A DNA stretch of 64,000 nucleotides from Madurella fahalii (taxonomy: Eukaryota; Ascomycota; Sordariomycetes; Sordariales): NCBI GenBank assembly GCA_029876055.1, contig CM056878.1, forward strand, positions 620,001 through 684,000, in the 5' to 3' direction. The position numbers and the translations under genes were made by a program. Position 1 is the first letter of the stretch, and each line of letters starts with the position of its first letter. This document shows, piece by piece, positions 33,578 to 45,606 of this stretch. The notes below the pieces were generated by a model. That model searched no databases. It worked only from the letters and a program-made list of their open reading frames with translations, and had not been told where the DNA came from.

Positions 33578-36013
33578 GGCTTCGGTCAACCTGGGTAGAA
33601 ACTTTGACGCAACCCTAGTGACACGAGCGAAAAAGGAAATGCAAATGGGGTTTTAACCATCTTCTGTGCATTCGGCTTGCTCCGAACCCGTCTGCCGGCT
33701 CTAATAAGGAGAGAAATGAAATAAGACAACATAAAACAAGAAATATAAATTGAGTCTAATTACATTGCTTGAAACTGATCATGTACCCCAGAATTCCACA
33801 ACATGACGCGTCGGTGCCGGGATCCAGGGTGCATGGGGATGGGGTGTGTCATATAAACGTTGCCGGATAATGGAGCAGCCAATGGGCTAAAATACAAGAC
33901 CAGCTCTGGAAAGATTGAGTCCTCTGGGTAATTGGCGCAAAGCTCTCTCTAAACCTTTGCCGAAGCCCTTACTAAGCGCTTCTAGAACTGGAATCTCGGC
34001 GCGCAGTGAGAAAATGTACCGGTATTGTGGATCGGCTTCCTCAGCACCTATCTGGGATGCCGGAAGGTAGAGCTAGGTCTTGGGCTGCTGTACGGCTGCT
34101 TGGTCGGCATTTCGGCTCCGCAGTCACCAGACAACCCCTTGACCTCGCAACCACTGAGTAACATCTTGGACACTGCATTTCCAATATCCGGACCTCTCCC
34201 TAAACAGTTGGGGAAAGTAAAACAAAGAAGACAGACTGGGAAAAGAACCGGGCTAACTGTTAGAGCGGAAGATAGAGAACATTTTAGATAGTTGGCGCTA
34301 ATAAACATCCTAGTGAGATATCCGCGCTGAATTGATGCGTGATATTGTGAGTCGAGGTGCAGTTGCTTGTCTGAGTGCTGTACCTGCAACCTCAAGAAGC
34401 AGAGGTAACTCTGGAACGGATGGTCGACTGGATGTCCTAGCACTGGTGGACCACCTTATCCTAATGGATACGATATTGAAGCGGAGTAGAAGAAGGCCAG
34501 ACTTCGTCACGTGCCTTGTGATACAAATAGGGCTTCCCTCTTGTCTATATTATTAGAGAAGTCAACAGTCAGTCACTCGACTGCACGCAGGAATAAGAAG
34601 GTAACTCTTCCCTCTTTCTTACCTTATTATTAGCTTTGTGTGACTTGATTAACTACCGTCATATGCCTTGAGCATCTGAACAGGCCTCTAGCAAGGTACC
34701 TCTGCTGTAAGCAAAAGAATAGGAGACAACGGCCGTGATCAAAGCTGAAGGCTAGAAGATCCACAGCTTTATAAAATACGTTCCTTTCCTTTCCACAGAC
34801 TGACCCTCTTACTACTGTTGTTTTCAGGTATTCATTGATTAGGGTCTTTTCATCCAACTTACGTATACAGTACGGTTTTCCTACGTGGGTAAGTAGCGGT
34901 GGAAAGACCGTCACACCCTCTGGAAGTAGAGCGTCGTAGGAACAATAATAGTATTATAAATCACAATTCAATAGCTCTCCGTATGTTAGTCCTGGCAAAA
35001 GAACTGGTAATTGACTTAGCGTCTTGTTTTTAGGCTGGGCCTCGGAGACTGTCCGAAAAGGAGGGTGTCCAGTATGTGGGTACGGATACGTACTAGATTT
35101 ACCCGAAGCCGCTCACATCGATAGTGAAGAAGTGACACTCGAGATTCTCGATATCCTCGAAGCTGCTACCGCCTCCTCCACCGCCCCATCAACAATGGGC
35201 GCTGTGATGGATTTTGTGGCGGGGGGTCGGGCTAGATACCTATTTTGCCGCAGAAGGATGTGTTGGTACCGGGAAGTTCACCTCTTTCGTGAGAGAGGAC
35301 CTAGCAGGTGCCCCACCTGAGGTGATGGGGAGGTGAGTGGGGAAGAACGTTGAGAAAGTCGGGTGAGGCCATAACCGCCATCTCAAGGCACACGCACGTG
35401 AAGACGTAGTGAAAGAGGGATGACAAATGATGATACACGCTCAGGACAACAACTGTCTATATCAGCCGCACTGTCTGCATTTTGCCACGGCATCCGTCTT
35501 CCAGTCTAGCGAGACGGGCTCCCACAGCTCTCGCTGGGGCACAACTCCGGATCGTTCATACAGAGCGGTCCCATCTTCATGTCCAAGACTACTGGTAAGT
35601 AGCAACCCCAGTCGAGAGAACGCATGACGTGTCCGTTCTGCCAATATCAAGCAGCACCGCGCCCGTTGCAAGTCTTTGTATCCGCAGTCGAGAATAGGCA
35701 TGACCAGCGGCTTCTATGGAAGAAACATCTTCCAAAAACCATGCAAGTTAGTTCCGAAGATGTCTCGCCGCATCATGGTCGGTTTGGTTTCGGACCTCCA
35801 CAACCAGTGGAAGCGCGGCTCGAGAAACACCTTTGCAGCCCGACGTCAACTTCTCCTGCACCAGATCTTCGCGGGAGGCGCTTTGGCGGTGATCTCCCCT
35901 GTGGATTCCCTGGCGGAGTGTGGACTGGGCTGCATTGCTGAGCTCTTCAGGATTGTAGCGCATGGCTTGAAATGCTCGATATTGCGATTCACGACGTTTC
36001 GTGGTGTAGAGGG
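33578..36013. other. AT-richer intergenic stretch with possible decayed sequence
   Basis: No intact gene. Around 35226-35333 a plus-strand frame reads GLDTYFAAEGCVGTGKF and looks like a fragment of a protein I cannot identify. A minus-strand frame at 35462-35701 may belong to the decayed HET region on the right. Confidence 0.4.
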
Positions 36014-36538
36014 TTACCGAAATTGGTACTGAGTAAGATGCCACACAGACGTCCGTAACCAGGACGGAACCACGGTAGCAGGCGTATTGCGTTCCCACAC
36101 ATCCACGTAATGGTCTTCGCTGGGCTCGATAAACCAGATCAGAGAGCGCGATACATCGCCGCGCCAAATGCGAACAAGGCAAGAGTCCTTCGTGGGAACG
36201 GTCGCTATATGCCTTACTGCGCCCTGTATGGCAAGGATGCGATATCGAGAGTCTGAAGACTTCCGCGAGGTATGGTCCTGGATCAGTCGTCTCCACGGGC
36301 AGTGCAGCTCTGATTTCCGGCCTTCTACGCCTGCCCGCGCGCCAGCGAGCAGGAGGGACTTAACCATCTGCACGTCTGAGTCATAGAACTTGGGCGAAAA
36401 GTCTCCGCGGAAGCCCAAGGGCCTCCTGTTTGATGCATTATAGCGTACGCAATCCCAGAATGGCCCCTTTTCGGTGATGTTGAGTTCGCCTGCGAGACGC
36501 GTAGGGAAGTTGCCCGTCTGATCGAGCCACATGTACAC
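36014..36538 (-). pseudogene. HET-domain (heterokaryon incompatibility) relic
   Basis: The minus-strand frame resembles the C-terminal half of a HET domain: WRRLIQDHTSRKSSDSRYRI, then LAIQGAVRHIA, IWRGDVSRSLIWFIEP and TPATVVPSW. The HET pattern is W..LV.DYT.R.LT..DKL.AI.G, LWR...LLW and APSWSWAS. After VPSW the expected SWAS is lost, and the N-terminal HET core (YIWVDSLCI-type) is not found upstream in any frame. HET proteins trigger cell death on non-self contact. I read this as a broken copy rather than a spliced gene. Confidence 0.5.
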
Positions 36539-36960
36539 GGACTCTGGGGGATTTCAGATCAAACTGAGGGTGGTCGGGGCGGTCGCTCCACGTCCGGGAA
36601 CGTTCCTGTCTCACTTTTCCAGGTAGGTGGGGAATCAAAGGTTGTCGCGGCTGTCGAGGAAGGGAAATGTACCGCCTTCTCCGGTGTCCCGTTGCCTAGC
36701 AATCCGGGGACGAATATGCCACTTGGCCAATCCGAGGTCCGATGCAGTTTCACTGCTTGATCCTTTCCAGAAAAAAAAAAAAAAAAAAAAGAGATCTTGA
36801 CGTCTCTCGGGCCAGAACAAAACAGCACTGCCGGATCATTACAAGTTCATCGCTGCGAACAGAATCACTTCCAAGCTCGAACTTCGTAGTTACAGCACGC
36901 TTTGATCCTGTCCTCGCCAATGGAGCGCTAGGGAAGGTAAGGTAGGTAGGTAATTATCCA
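36539..36960. other. Short intergenic stretch with A run and repeat motif
   Basis: Contains an A run (about 36771-36790) and, just after the end of the C2H2 gene, AAGGTAAGGTAGGTAGGTA (36934-36952). Confidence 0.6.
36934..36955. repeat. Short dispersed motif copy (AAGGTAAGGTAGGTAGGTA)
   Basis: The longest copy of the motif, directly after the stop codon of the C2H2 gene. Confidence 0.55.
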
Positions 36961-39838
36961 TCAACGAAGCTTCTTCATCACGTCGCCCAACATCTCGGAC
37001 ACCCCTGCGAGCTTCTTGTACACTGTTTTTGGCAGCGCCATGTCCAGGACCTCATCCAAAACCAAGCGGACACGGCCGAGGTCGGTGCGGCTCAGGCGGT
37101 GCGTCTCTCGCAGCTCCTCATTGTCAGCCTCTGCCTGTGTGAGTCGCTGTCTCAGGCGTTCGGTGTTGCGTTGTGGCTGTGGGTGCCAAGACTGAGCTTC
37201 GAGGTTTGCATGAGCTTGCGATGGCGGCGCAGGCACATGACCTGGCGTTTGGTTGGCGCTGGTGTCCGCGGTATCCGGGGATGAAGAGGGGTTTGACGGC
37301 CGGGACTGAGAGTCGACTGTTGTGGAAGGGGTGGAGACAACGGGTTGCGTGGGTAGCTGGTAGCTGCTGAACGGAGACAGGCCGTCGGGGACTTGTGAGT
37401 ACGCTGCGTATATGGGCACGGAGAGGCTTTGTGACTCCAGCGAGTAGGATAGCCCGCTACTGCTGGGGATGGCGGAGCGTGTTGTTGAGAAGAGCGGGTC
37501 CGGTTGTCCAAGGCTGAGGGCTTCGGTACTGTTTGGTGGGTTAGAGCTGTGATCGCTGTTGCTTCTCTGGTGTGGGGGCCATGCGTACCTGTTGGAGATG
37601 GTGGTTTCTCCCTGGGATGACGCTCCGAGGGCGTGGAACGAGACATCCGAAAATGTCAGGGCAGGAATCATTAGGGACATGTCGAGGTGAATGTAGTCTA
37701 AAGTTGCGAGGGAGTGCCATGTCAAAACTAGGCCCTCTAACGTGTTGTCTTCGCGAAAATGACGGAGTCTGCGGCTTACATGGCAAATACTGAGTTCTCA
37801 AGGTGGCCTCATCCAACCCCTGAACGCCGGATACGAGGAGACGAAAGAGGCTCCACCACGTCTCTTCTTCGGAGGTGCTGCTGTATGCTTTCTCAACCTG
37901 GGCTTCATGCCAGGGTTCCATGAAACACTCGTCGTCGGGTTTTTGCTTCTCGATGCAGCCTCCTTTATCGCGGTGGTCGGCTCCCTTTCGCCGTGTGTCG
38001 AATGATATCCAGCAACGCGGGCATCGGTACGAGACCATATGCTTTCGTGCTAGGTGCTGTCTAGGCGTCGTGGCGATGTTAGCATAGTTAACAACACCCG
38101 CCGCCAACCAGAAAAGATAACGTACTTGAGACGAATGATGCCGTCACACCCACCCTCCGGGTTTCGCTTTGTCTGTCTCAAGCACGACCGGAATGGCTCG
38201 TATGCCTGGTATGGGCAGGCAAACCGAGGTAGGTTTGATTTGGACGTGTTGGGGCTTTCGGGATGAGTCTTCGCCGCTTGGGGGAATTCCCGTCCTCTTC
38301 GCCGTTTCCAGTATTTTCATTTGGCGCGACTTTCTTGTTCGCTGAAGTAGCGGGCGCTGCTGTAGTCGGGCTTGTCGAGATACCTGCTGCCTGGTAGGCG
38401 GAATCACCCTCCCCATCAGCATGGCTGTTTTCATCCGAAGGGGCTTCGGCATCTTGATCACCGTCACCGATTTCAGACGATCCAGATGAGAACGATGCGT
38501 CCTCAGAGCCTTCAATAGCCCGGCCTCGGGCGGTGACGACGTACTGGCTCAACAGTGTGACCAGGTCAAGTCGGATTTTCCCAACCCCAACTTGGCGAAA
38601 CATTCTGGGCCTCATCGCATTGTGTATCCGCCCAACAGAGGCATTTTCGGCTTCCCCTTTCATGGAATCATCCGTTGTATCGGTTACAGTTCCGTTGTGT
38701 TCCGACTCGTCTGTCAAGTGCTCTATCTCTTTGCCCTCCTCAGTTCGGGGGGCTCTAATAGTTTCCGTTCTTCATTGAGGTCTGTTGCCTTGTCGAGATC
38801 TCCTATGGGAAGTGAGTCTCTGCCGAGGAGGGCGCGGGGGATACCGAGAGTTTCGGTATCCTGAGTTGTACCGAGGGACGTCCAAATACTGTAGGGTGAA
38901 GTCAATGGCTGGCTTAACTTTACGGACTCGTTCGACGGATTGTGCCTTTCATTGTTGTCGAAGGACCTTTTCTCTTCTCCTTCGGAGCTTTCCTCGATGG
39001 TTCTATCTTCGGTGTCGTTTATCGGAGTGGTGTGTGCAATATCCTGCCTCTGAGTGCCCCATGTCGCGGCTATGGAGATATCGGAAGCAGCGTCTTTGCA
39101 TGCTCGCTCAAACTTCTCTATTGCGGCTTGGGACGTGTCTGGCTGATGTCGTGTTCGGGTGATTGGGAGGGAAAGGGGTGCGTCGGTCCAGTTCCGGCCT
39201 TGTTGGATGCTTTCCATGTTTTCTTGCGTTAGCCAGGTCTCGGTACCGGCTGCAGAGCTATAGTAGATCTGCGCAGAATTCCACCTATTCGCAGTGACAT
39301 TGCCGAGCGGGACCTCCTCTGTAGGTATGCTGTCCGGCTCCCCATCTTCCAGAGTACGGAGCACAGAAGGAGGTCGGTTCTCGACGAAATCTCGAGAAAA
39401 ATCGCATGCTGCTAACCAGGTGTGGACCTTCTCGTCCTCTTTGTCGGCTCGGACTAGGACAGGTTCCTGCAGACCTGACGCTTCTCCACCAACAGAACTT
39501 GGACGCAATGGTAAGAATGCACGTGATAGCATGGCCGGCGGGTCGCGCCCTGTGCCCGGCAGCTGGTCGGGAGGGTCGTAGAGAGCGTAGCCACCTGGGC
39601 GTTCCCATGCCGAAACGGTGACGTGAGGACTCTGGGGCACTACGGCCACTTTAGAATGGGAGCCATACTGACTTGGCGCCGGCGAGCCATACGTGGTCAA
39701 AACACCTTTCAGAGGCGTGATGCTGGGACTCGGGGAAGTAGGGTACGGTCCATTCACGTGAAGTGGTGGGGGAGGGTATGGTCGGTTCGACTTGGCGGAG
39801 TCACGATCATAGAAATAACTAACTTCATAAGGCTCCAT
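36961..39838 (-). CDS. Large C2H2-type zinc-finger protein, two frame breaks
   Basis: Starts MEPYEVSYFYDRDSAKSN at 39838. The first exon runs to 38126 but changes frame twice: near a G6 run (38747-38752, plus strand) and near a G5 run (38280-38284). One additional base at each would connect LLEPP to EEGKEIEHLTDESEHNGT and GNSP to the finger region. Next come FACPYQAYEPFRSCL, GCDGIIRL, then (intron 38125-38061) KQHLARKHMVSYRCPRCWI and SFDTRRKGADHRDKGGC, the paired C2H2-like module typical of fungal proteins of this class. Intron 37779-37698 follows, then a Ser/Pro-rich region and a C-terminal leucine-rich coiled coil (RLRQRLTQAEADNEELRET). Probably a nuclear regulator; targets unknown. Confidence 0.75.
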
Positions 39839-40633
39839 AGTAATAGGTTGAGGTGTCCTGGTCCGATAGTCTGTCTCAGTCCAGATCCAAAAGCGGGTGT
39901 AGAGGGTAGAAAGAGGTGCCTGCAGGTATGACTAGGCAATTGGCCAGCTGCCCTTGAATCAACAGGCTTCGATGTCTGGTCGACGAGATAGATACCGAAG
40001 GTAAGGTAGTGACGATGAGTTTGAGTTGTGTTGAAATGGGACAGCGCCAAGGCGGAAACTGGAGGTCAGGCCTGACCCTGATCAGTGGCTCCGAAACACA
40101 GCCACACACCGAACACAACCAGCACGAAGCTAACCCGAAAGAGACAAGGGAGGCTTCGTACAACCAACCAATCGCTCCGGACGTGGCGTGCAAGTCACAA
40201 AAATACCGAGAAAGGGGCCGTCACCTACACCTCTTCCGTTTTACGTGCTGCACATGTCTTTCGTGTCGTCGTGTGGCGTTAGTTATGCTACTTGTGCGTC
40301 CGTGACGGCAGTAATGCTAGAACCTCCATATAGGAGAGTAGGGCGCGCCGACCGGAGCCAGTTGTGCTGCCAGTGTTTCTTTGTCAATGCGCACTCACAC
40401 AAGTTCCCAAATATCTGGTATCACACACAGCTGCATTCGACTGAGTAGCCCATTCAGCTTTTGCCATCACAATAAGCTACGACTGTTCTGCCGCTATAAA
40501 AATGTTGAAGATGTCACTTCATCGACCGGTGAAGTAGAATGCGATGCCGTTCCCACCACTCGGTCCATCATCAAGTCCTCATATTTGATTTCTCGTACCA
40601 ACGCACTGCAACCGCGAACCAATCTGTGTTGCA
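39839..40633. other. Divergent promoter region
   Basis: Lies between the C2H2 gene (minus) and the small gene at 40634 (plus). Contains AAGGTAAGGTAG (39999-40009). No other gene is recognised. Confidence 0.5.
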
Positions 40634-40976
40634 ATGGCTTCGCCAAGAAAGACGAAGTCCCTTGGAGCTGTAGGGAGCATTGCTGATCGGTAAATTTGGT
40701 TCTTCCACTCCATTACTTCGGCTGGTAGCCTGAGATCACTCGTTTACTTGTGCTGATTTGCTCCACGTGGCTTTTAGCGGCCGACCCAAGCCCGCAAAAA
40801 TGAAGAAGCGCACATTTAGTCTGATCTGCGAGGTGGATAGTACCCTATGTATGGAACGTATGGCTGAAGAGCTTGAGGAGCTCGCTGCGGACTTGAACCA
40901 TGTGAGCGTGCCTTCGAAGGGACTCACGACAGACATGCCAACGGATCTTCTTGGCATCGGAAGTCAGTTTCAGTGA
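40634..40976 (+). CDS. Small two-exon gene with AT-hook-like N-terminus
   Basis: Exon 1 (40634-40689) starts ATG in good context and reads MASPRKTKSLGAVGSIAD. A GTAAAT donor, TGCTGAT branch site and TTTTAG acceptor lead to exon 2 (40778-40976), giving an 84-residue protein. The junction creates RGRPKPAKMKKR, close to an AT-hook core (GRP flanked by basic residues). The rest (SLICEVDSTLCMERMAEELE) is predicted helical and acidic. I recognise no family. Correct splice signals, in-frame join and a stop directly after a stable frame support a real gene, perhaps a small nuclear protein. Confidence 0.5.
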
Positions 40977-41604
40977 CTGCGGCAGGCACAGGGCATTGTA
41001 TCCCTGGGTGTATGTGTGGATATGTCGATGTACCTTAGGTATAGACATGGCTGAGCATGTCTGTCTAGGGATGTGTGTGTCTGGACCGTATTGCTTAGCT
41101 CTCATTGGTTGCAGTTTTTTTCATCTAAACATCAACCTCACACATCCTCATCCTTATCATCATCACCTTCCATAATTGCAGCCACCGAAAAACGCATCCG
41201 CTTGTCAGATAACAGACAACCCAACCCGCAGATATGATAGCTTTCTTCACCCTCATGCCCCTCCCTGGGGAGCTCCGCAACATCATCTGAGAAGAATGCC
41301 TCTTCCTCACGCACCCCAGCCTTTCCCAACACACCTCTCGAGGTCTTGAGTCAGCTCGTCTAGGGTGGTATGGAGATCAGATAGCATGGCGCCGTTTGTA
41401 AAACAGCTGGGATCGAGCAGCACGGGAACGAAGGATGACGGAGGTGCTATTGCCCGCGCCACCTCCTCAATGCACCTCAAAGTATCTAGTATCTGGACAC
41501 GACTATAATGGCACCTTCTAGCCATGACCCAGGTCTTAGCGTGGTGTCTTACCCACCCCGACATGACCCCCAAAACACCAAAATAATGCTGAGCGATGCC
41601 AGTG
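40977..41604. other. Convergent intergenic space with relic sequence
   Basis: Apart from the fragment at 41234-41401, a minus-strand frame at 41307-41660 (HYSRVQILDTLRCIEEVAR) is open but overlaps the 3' end of the methyltransferase gene and has no family support. Confidence 0.4.
41234..41401 (+). pseudogene. LPxELRNxIW-type (2EXR/F-box-like) relic with stop
   Basis: The frame reads MIAFFTLMPLPGELRNII, then TGA (41288-41290), then in the same frame EECLFLTHPSL to a stop at 41399. Fungal 2EXR/F-box-like proteins open with LP.ELRN.IW..CL, so the TGA sits where tryptophan is expected (TGG to TGA). Short, hence uncertain. Confidence 0.35.
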
Positions 41605-43288
41605 TTACGCAGCCGGCGCAGACGCAGGCTGATCCCCTTTTGGCTTGCGACCATAGACACAACGCATGAGGAAGTAGGCGTGCACCTTTGGGTCGCGCAG
41701 CTGCCTGCGGAGATGGGCGATGTATACTGTAATCTGCTCTCTCGTCCAACCCATCACCTGCGACCAGATATATAAGATCCATCCTGCGTACCTCGTGTCA
41801 ATTCCGCGTGTCCGCTCAGCTCGGGAGCGCGGCAAACTTACCCTCGATGTCAAGGTCGATGGATAAGAGGGCATACTGGCCAATCTCCTTGAGCTTCTCA
41901 TCCTTGGGCCACCTGCCGACAGGGCACTGCCACGGTCAGCTGGATTTCCGGAGAGCCACGTGAGCCGGCTGGGAAGCCAGCTCGGACTGTGCCGGGCTCA
42001 CCTTGAATTCCCACACGGTGACCTCCTCAAACCCGGCCTCGCGAAATGACTCCTGGACAATCCCTTCCCTGACCACATCAAACGACCTGCCAAACTTTTT
42101 GCCCGCCTCGACAAACACCTTCCCCCACTGGTCCATGGGCGAGCCGTCGAGCAGGGTCCCGTCGTCCGAGTCGAAGGTGCACGACGTCTCATACGACTCG
42201 ACGTAGCCGCCGGGTTTGCAGCACCGGTAGGCTTGCCGTAGCAGGCGAGGCCAGTCGCTGATGGAGCCAATCAGATAGCGCATGTGTATGTAGTCAAAGT
42301 GGTCGTCTGGGTAGGCCCAGTCCACGGTGGCGTCGTCGATTTCGAATTTCACGTTGGGCGGGACCCAGGTGGGCTGGATGGGCGAGATGTCGGTGCCGAT
42401 GACCGTGGCATTGGGGAATTGGTCTGCAAAGTCGCTGATTACAGGAGGTTAGTGGTGGCTAGTGGAAGTTGGGATAGATCTGAGGATAGTAAAGAAAGTG
42501 GGGTGTTGGTACACTGCCCATATACCTGCGGAGATAAGTATCGATCAGCAACGTTGGGTATACGCAAAGCCTCGTGATGTGGCTAAGTGGCAAGGAGTCA
42601 CCCACCGGTTCCTGTTCCTACGTCGAGCACGCGCTTTGCTGGGTTAGTCACCGGGCAGCAGGGCGAGGAGGCAAGGCGTCTTCGTGGTTGGGGGAATATG
42701 GCATAATTACTTCAACGTTGTCTTTGAGCGGCGCGCGGAAGAGGGCTCCATCATGAATAAGCGTCACGCAATGGTGGCTGTTGTCTGCATTAGTCTCCTT
42801 GAGAAACAAATGTCGTGGTCTGATGAAGCAAACCGAGAGGAAAACACACCCGACATCGGCAGCCTCCATCTGCCTCTGGTCATTGGGGGTCCTGCAGCAA
42901 GAACAGATCAGTATTTACCAAGCACGCCGTCCTACCCGCCCGACTCAAAGGCAGTTTCCGCATAATTACCAATAATCAGCGTCCGTCACCCTGTCGCTGT
43001 GGTAGGTTCTGCCATGGAGGGTTCGGTACTCCAAGATGCTCGAAGTCAGCGATGCAGTCGAGCTGGCGGCATCGTCGCCGAGGCTTGAGTCATTGTCATC
43101 ATCCAATGCCTGGAAGCGGGCGTCAGCGAATTGCCAGACAAGGTTTGTGGTACGTTTCCGTTGGAGTGACGTACCTGTTCAGTCCAGTGCTCGGCAGGGA
43201 GAATGTGAGCGGGCTGTGCCACAGCTTGTGCCCCCAGTTCTGTCCCGGCTTGTGCCTCGGGAGAAGGCGACTTGGGCTTTGAACTCAT
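41605..43288 (-). CDS. LaeA-like SAM methyltransferase, nine exons
   Basis: Exons are 43288-43175, 43109-42970, 42891-42850, 42777-42711, 42633-42606, 42525-42513 (only 13 nt), 42434-42002, 41926-41842 and 41783-41605; every junction keeps frame, giving 366 residues. Disordered start, then EYRTLHGRTYHSDR and YWTPNDQRQMEAADVG (the usual pre-domain), LIHDGALFRAPL, motif I VLDVGTGTGIWAVDFADQF, VIGTDISPIQPTWVPPNV, MRYLIGSISDWPRLLRQAYR, KPGGYVESYE, CPVGRWPKDEKLKEIGQY and a C-terminal GWTREQITVYIAHLRRQL. Proteins of this type include LaeA, a global regulator of secondary metabolism, but most paralogues are uncharacterised; I do not claim orthology. Confidence 0.9.
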
Positions 43289-44277
43289 GGTACACAAAGA
43301 ACCGATCAAACAATAGCAAATGCGGACAATAAGAAAGAGGAGCCCTGTCTAACGGTTTAGAGCCTCCACTACCCGTTGTCTCGGAAATTGAACCTCCTGA
43401 ATTGGCGTGGGGAGAAACGAAGAAATAGCGCTACGTTCAACCGGGTCGGAATCGGGCCGCGGGGCGATTTAAGGCGACGTACCGACAAGGACCCGTCTCC
43501 CATCCCACTCCGGCTACGTCCGATATGCGCTCTGTCTGCCAACACAATACTTTGGTATGTATCAGCCGGGGGTAGTAGTCTGGTACGACAGCGTGATTGG
43601 CAGATCATGCCGGATCCTTTAGCATCGGAGACCGGATTGTAACGGTGGCGTTCGCTATCGGCCGTGCCTTACCCTTGCCGCTCCGGGGTTCCCACGCCGC
43701 TTTCGCGGGAAGTGCCAACGAGGGGTTGGGGGAGGGGAAGGGGGAGGATATTCTTGGTTCATTGTTACTACCTTCCCACTGTTGGCGGAACAATTGGCGG
43801 ATTGCCGTTTACGGAACGCAAACTCCCTAAACAACATGGTGGTGCACATCCCAACCCCTTGGGACTGCAACATGACTAAGGACTCATGATTCCTCGTCTC
43901 AGCGAGACACCATCCACTTCGCAGCCCAGCCCCTATAGGGAACAGCGGTATGGCATCCAAGCGCTCCTTCAAATAAGGACAAAACCCACGGGGTACACTT
44001 CTCTGAACACCCAGAAGGACGGGGTTCGCCTTCTGGCGCACTACGCAATGCAGTGCGCGGTTGTTATTCTCGAGGCTGTTGAATTTAGCCGAGCTCTTTT
44101 GCAATAATTACTATCACAGAGGATGAGGCCGCGCCAGCACATCTCGGCGCGGTTGAATCGACTTAGTTCCGGGAAGACATCCTTAATGTGTATTTTTTTT
44201 GGTTGCGCCAATTCCTTAATTTCAAGGGAGAGGATGCGCAGCGCAACTTCCGTTCCATCATCCTTCAAAGCTACACG
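43289..44277. other. Divergent intergenic region
   Basis: 5' flanks of the methyltransferase (minus) and the secreted-protein gene (plus). No gene is recognised. Confidence 0.5.
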
Positions 44278-45119
44278 ATGCTTCCGCTGATCACAATCAC
44301 CTTGCTTCTCGCCTCCCTAGGCATGGCCCGCAGCCTAGCCGTAGATAGAGGTTCATTAGCCTCCCACGAGGCGAGGAACGGACGGGGGAAAAGAAGCCCA
44401 AGCCCTCCGCGACTTGCATTGCACCCGATGCTCTGCAGACTGGCAGCTTATACACTGGTCTGGAAGAGGGCACAGTAGGAATCAGGCCCGGGCTCTCAGA
44501 GTCAGCGACGTATGTCCCTCCTCTTTACCCGTTCAACCCTAGCCAATATTGCAGTCACTAACTGCCCCCGAGCGACGAAGCCAACTTTGTCAACTTTTGC
44601 GCCGGCCGCACGCTCACCAACGGCCAGCAGAACCGCAACGGCTCCTGCAACGGCATCCCCATGGGCCGCATCCCCTCGGCCAACAACATGATCTCCATGA
44701 TTATCACATCCCCGCAGCCCGGCGACCGCTTCAAGCCCATGACCACCTTTTCCGTCAAAATCCAGACGCGCAACCTCCGCGCCGGGTTCCTCGCCAACCC
44801 GTCGACTAACTACTACTCAGCCCCGCAGGACCTGGACGAGAACGGGGACGTCATTGGCCACGTGCACGTCACGATCCAGGAGATTGGGAGCCTGAAGACG
44901 CTCGTGGCGCCGGATCCAACGCAGTTTGCCTTCTTCAAGGGGGTGGATGACGCGGGTGACGGGAAGGGCGCGCTCAAAGCCGAGGTTTCCGGGGGTCTGC
45001 CGGCAGGCGTGTACAGGGTTTGCACCATGGTCGCGGCGAGGAACCATCAACCACCCATTATGCCCATTGCGCAGAGGGGGCCGCAGGATGATTGTACCAA
45101 GTTCGAAGTCGGGGCGTGA
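44278..45119 (+). CDS. Secreted fungal-specific protein, unknown function, frame break in exon 1
   Basis: A signal peptide (MLPLITITLLLASLGMARS) starts at 44278. The frame changes near a G5 run (44384-44388), after which it reads ATCIAPDALQTGSLYTGLEE to 44509. An intron with GTATGT donor, CACTAAC branch site and CCCGAG acceptor (44510-44572) leads to DEANFVNFCAGRTLTNGQQ, NGSCNGIPMGRIPSANNMIS, GHVHVTIQEIG, TQFAFFKGVDDAGDGKGAL, GLPAGVYRVCTM and QRGPQDDCTKFEVGA. This LTNGQ..GSCNGIPMG family is common in fungal secretomes but has no assigned function that I know. One additional G would make a single open frame of about 260 residues. Confidence 0.75.
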
Positions 45120-45606
45120 GGTGCTAATTAAGGGTGTTGGGGCGTTGACCCGGGGAGGGAGAGGGGAGGGGGAGGGGGGAAGGGGTGGTATCCGGTTTTG
45201 TACTTGATTCATTGCGAAATGGGATTTGACAAAGGGTAATGTACTAGTTGTTGACCCGAATTTTGGTTGTGCGGGAATGTCTTGTTTACTAGACTTCTAC
45301 TACTCGCGTTGTTGCTAAACAGCCGGGTTGTGTAGTACTAGTCGTCCGAGTCACCGGAACCCACAGTTGCTCTCAATACCTTTGGAAACAACACCTTGGT
45401 TTGTCTGCTTTGCCTGTGGAACCCCAAATCCTCGAGAAGTGAGATAAAAAACATTCGTGAATGCTAGCTTGTTCGGGACAGATAATTTCTAGCACCACGC
45501 AGGCGCAGCCTTCAACAACACCCCAGAAACTCTTCCACACTTAGCTTTGGAACGCACCCGAATCCTCAACGGATCTTGATCAGCCTCGGGACGACGGACT
45601 TCCACA
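45120..45606. other. Intergenic, no gene recognised
   Basis: G-rich 3' flank (45153-45185), otherwise nothing recognised. Confidence 0.5.
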
